A DNA stretch of 11,616 nt, from positions 204,643-216,258 of the forward strand of contig JAAOMT010000039.1 of the NCBI GenBank assembly GCA_016748015.1. The letters are read 5' to 3'. Under the pieces are notes generated by a model that saw only the letters and a program-made list of their open reading frames with translations, had not been told where the DNA came from and did not search any database. Of this stretch, positions 9,320-11,616 are shown piece after piece (within the stretch, counting starts at the first letter, position 1; each line of letters starts with the position of its first letter). Source of the DNA: Geosiphon pyriformis. Its lineage: Eukaryota; Glomeromycota; Glomeromycetes; Archaeosporales; Geosiphonaceae. The translations under genes were made by a program, and so were the position numbers.

Positions 9320-10896
9320 CGGGTATTAATTATTAGAAAATTCTTCAAGGTCTGAACTATATTTAAATTTACTCTTTGTTGATCCAAATTTATCCTTATG
9401 CAGCTTTTAAAATTTGATTAAACTTAGATCTGGTTGTACAAGCAGCAATTCTTGGTTATTTGATTGATGAAATTAAAATCAAAAGTTGGGGCGTTTTTAA
9501 TTTATTAAAATTTACTCATTTTAGGGATTCAAGCCACAAATAAAAATTTAGAATTAAACAATCTCGTTATAATTTATTATGGTAAAAAATGTGGAAATCC
9601 TTTTCCGAAAAATAAAATTAATGACCAGTTATCTATTCTTTGATCAAAAAGTCATTTCATTGTTTTGACTTTTCTGACAATATACCAATTATATAATTTT
9701 GTGAAACTGTTGATGTTTGATTTATAAAAGTAAAAAGTGTCATTAAAAACATTATAATATATACTGACTTGTCATATTGAAATAAAAATTTGTTAGCAAG
9801 AATGTTTCAAATTTATAATCTGACTATTAAATAGATATTTAGAATATATTTCAGTTAAAATTCAAATATCAACCAGTATTAAAATTTATAAATTTTTTTT
9901 TATTTTGAGAAATAGCTCAAACTTTAAAATATATAAAGTAATTTATGATAAAGAAAAGTTTTATTTTTAAAATATTTAACTTAATATAATCTGAAAATCA
10001 AAAATAATCATTATTTTTATGATAGAATTTAATTTTTAAAATTTTATTTAAACTTTTAAAAATACGTCATATTCATTATTTGACAATTAATTAAATATTT
10101 TAATTTAATTTTCAATAATAGATAAAAAAATTTGAATTCAAAATCAATTTATTGCGAGATTTTTATTTATTATAAAATTTAATTGAGGATTATTATTTTA
10201 AATTTAGATTAAATCATATTTGGCTGCTTTTTGAATTGTTATAATTCTAATTTTTAAAAAACTTTCCCAATTTAGGTTTTATACTATCGAGTTAAAATTA
10301 ATATCTTAATTTATAATTAACTGTCTATGAAATTATAAATAAGAAAAAACTACAAATTATTACGAATTAGTTTGAATCTAGGTTAAAAAAAAAATAAGTA
10401 TTTATTATTTTATTATATACACCAATTTAACACTCAAAAAATATTTACTTTTAAGCAAGTTAATTATTTTTATAAAAAATTTTATTAGTTCATTTTCGAA
10501 TTAGGCTGGAATTAATAATATTATATGTTAATTGTGTGGTAATTTTTTAACTTATAAATATTTTATAATATATTATAAATTTATATCTTAAATTTTTTTT
10601 AATAAACTACAGCTATAATTAAAGAGAAAAAATATAATTGAAATCCAATACTCTAAATTGTAATATTAAACAACAACAAAAAAATTTTCTCAAAAATTTT
10701 CTTTATGAATATCATTCCCCAACTAAAGTTTAACTCGTAAACTGAAATTTTAATATTAGAAAAACTGCTTTCCAAAAGATATTTTAATTATGTTTACTTA
10801 TTTTTTTGCATTAATCAAAGAAAATTCATCAAATTTCCTTTAAAGTTAAATTAGAGTAAGCGTCTTCTAATTAAATGAGTGTATGAGGTAAATGAG
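8798..10896. other. Divergent spacer between the permease and the 3' gene
   Basis: About 2.1 kb with no open frame I can support on either strand. It holds the (AAT)14 array. The part nearest the permease, up to about 9100, is mildly richer in G and C (for example aaaaaggggg near 8875-8884), which may reflect upstream regulatory sequence. The centre, 9700-10800, is plain A/T. Both genes must draw on this spacer for regulation. Confidence 0.65.
9277..9318 (+). repeat. Perfect (AAT)14 microsatellite
   Basis: 42 bp of uninterrupted AAT lie in the spacer between the two divergent genes, about 560 bp upstream of the permease ATG. The strand sense is opposite to that of the TTA array at 1067. Confidence 0.95.
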
Positions 10897-10902
10897 ACGC
10901 GT
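10897..10902 (+). promoter_or_regulatory. ACGCGT (MCB-type) element upstream of the 3' gene
   Basis: ACGCGT, the MluI cell-cycle box bound by MBF in yeasts, occurs about 150 nt before the proposed ATG. GC-only dinucleotides of this kind are very rare in the surrounding spacer. A single site is weak evidence, and the link to cell-cycle control is inference only. Confidence 0.22.
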
Positions 10903-10973
10903 AACTAAAGTCACCAACTTTCATAAATATGATCTGACCCTTGATTATTTCACTTTAAAAAGTTTATTTATTA

Positions 10974-10979
10974 CACGTG
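10974..10979 (+). promoter_or_regulatory. CACGTG E-box upstream of the 3' gene TATA box
   Basis: CACGTG sits in the 8-bp palindrome ACACGTGT (10973-10980), 5 bp before the TATA-like element. CACGTG is the core site for bHLH and bHLH-zip factors in fungi. A GC-rich hexamer placed at a core promoter in such AT-rich DNA is notable, but binding is inferred. Confidence 0.3.
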
Positions 10980-10984
10980 TTTAC

Positions 10985-10996
10985 TATATATATAAA
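10985..10996 (+). promoter_or_regulatory. Candidate TATA box of the 3' gene
   Basis: TATATATATAAA lies 60 nt upstream of the proposed ATG at 11056. That leaves about 30 nt to a start site and a short leader rich in A and pyrimidines. It agrees with translation starting at 11056 rather than at 11248. Confidence 0.5.
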
Positions 10997-11055
10997 CATT
11001 TTCCCTTTGAAAACATTTAACCTCACGAAAACTTTTCCTTGAGCAAAATTTTACA

Positions 11056-11616
11056 ATGGTAAGTTACTAAATTTGAATATTGTGAATTGAAAATACTGAT
11101 AATATCGTTGACTTTTCTCAAATTTTCCTAAACTTTAGCGCGTATCTCCAAATTCAAATGAAGAACAATCGTCAAATAGCCATAAAGAGGGTAAATATTA
11201 GTCTTCTTGTAAATTCAAATTTTTTAAATTTGTTATTTAAAACTCACATGAACAATTTCAAACGTGAATTTGAAGAAATCTTTGACGAGTTTAATGATGA
11301 CTTTAGCGAAGATGGGGGAAATTCTCTTACCGTCGCAGAGTTTTCTAATCTAACCTTTGGGACGAACCCTTTGGAATTTGACCCCACTGATTTCGTTTGC
11401 GGAGAATTGGATGTTGCCAAGTTTTGTCAACTTGTTGTCGAACCAATGCTTCAAAATGATGAACAGGGAATTTTACGCAACCTTTTCCCATACTTAATTG
11501 ATCTTCTTAACCGAACAGTCACTTTTGACAAGATCGCTACCTGTATCAAAGAAACTCTCAAAATTTATTCAAACCCCACCCTTAAAAAATTAGAAATCTG
11601 CAAAGGTCGTGATTAT
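11056..11616 (+). CDS. 5' part of an unrecognised protein-coding gene, runs off the window end
   Basis: Proposed model: exon 1 is just ATG at 11056-11058, followed by a strong donor GTAAGT. Intron 1 is 11059-11138 (80 nt, T-rich end, acceptor TTTAG). Exon 2 is 11139-11190, reading RVSPNSNEEQSSNSHKE. Intron 2 is 11191-11275 (donor GTAAAT, acceptor GAAG). Exon 3 runs from 11276 to the window end. The frames agree: the G ending exon 2 plus AA makes GAA, entering a frame that stays open for about 340 nt to the edge. An alternative is a start at the in-frame ATG at 11248, giving 123 codons to the edge. The visible product is soluble, acidic at the start (EIFDEFNDDFSEDGG) and then mixed helical, with no signal peptide or membrane helix. 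I do not recognise a family. Exon 3 is clearly richer in GC than the spacer, supporting real coding. The third exon is solid; the two small exons are inferred. Confidence 0.7.

Noticed and set aside
11285-11342. EF-hand-like loop in the 3' gene (SEDGGNSLTVAE)
   Set aside because: The first position is Ser rather than Asp and the invariant Gly at position 6 is Asn. Only the Leu and final Glu fit, so calcium binding is not supported.

Overview
The window is eukaryotic and extremely AT-rich (roughly 80-90 % A+T between genes), with short introns of 60-96 nt, GT-AG splice sites and standard-code coding exons that are clearly less AT-rich than their surroundings. This texture, together with an intron-rich LAT/MUP1-type amino acid permease, fits a low-GC fungus. 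A Glomeromycotina (Rhizophagus-like) genome is my best guess, but that is inference from style, not a sequence match.

Layout. 1-3513 is AT-rich DNA with simple repeats: a poly-A run, a 45-bp pyrimidine tract, an ATTTTTT tract, a perfect (TTA)34 array and a 33-bp tandem repeat. It may contain one small terminal exon near 97-150. About 3514-3914 is an anomalous island of much higher GC with two overlapping minus-strand open frames that I do not recognise, probably a relic of a gene or repeat. 3915-6392 again shows nothing codable. 6450-8719 (minus strand) holds the one well-supported gene, nine exons whose joined frame encodes 551 residues of an APC-superfamily amino acid permease. All eight intron phases agree, and the family landmarks appear in order. 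It has a candidate TATA box upstream and an AATAAA signal downstream. 8798-10896 is AT-rich spacer with an (AAT)14 array. From 11056 a divergent plus-strand gene begins and runs off the window end. It has a TATA box, an AUG-only first exon, a 52-nt second exon and a long open third exon of unknown function.

The two genes are divergent and share about 2.3 kb of spacer. Nothing in the sequence ties their functions together. The most interesting points lie in the permease: a seven-unit coding minisatellite in its cytosolic C-terminal tail, nearly lysine-free tails, and two splice junctions (intron 2 donor, intron 3 acceptor) where alternatives would give a truncated or a four-residue-shorter protein. 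I found no convincing new multi-gene system, CRISPR array, intact transposon or RNA gene.
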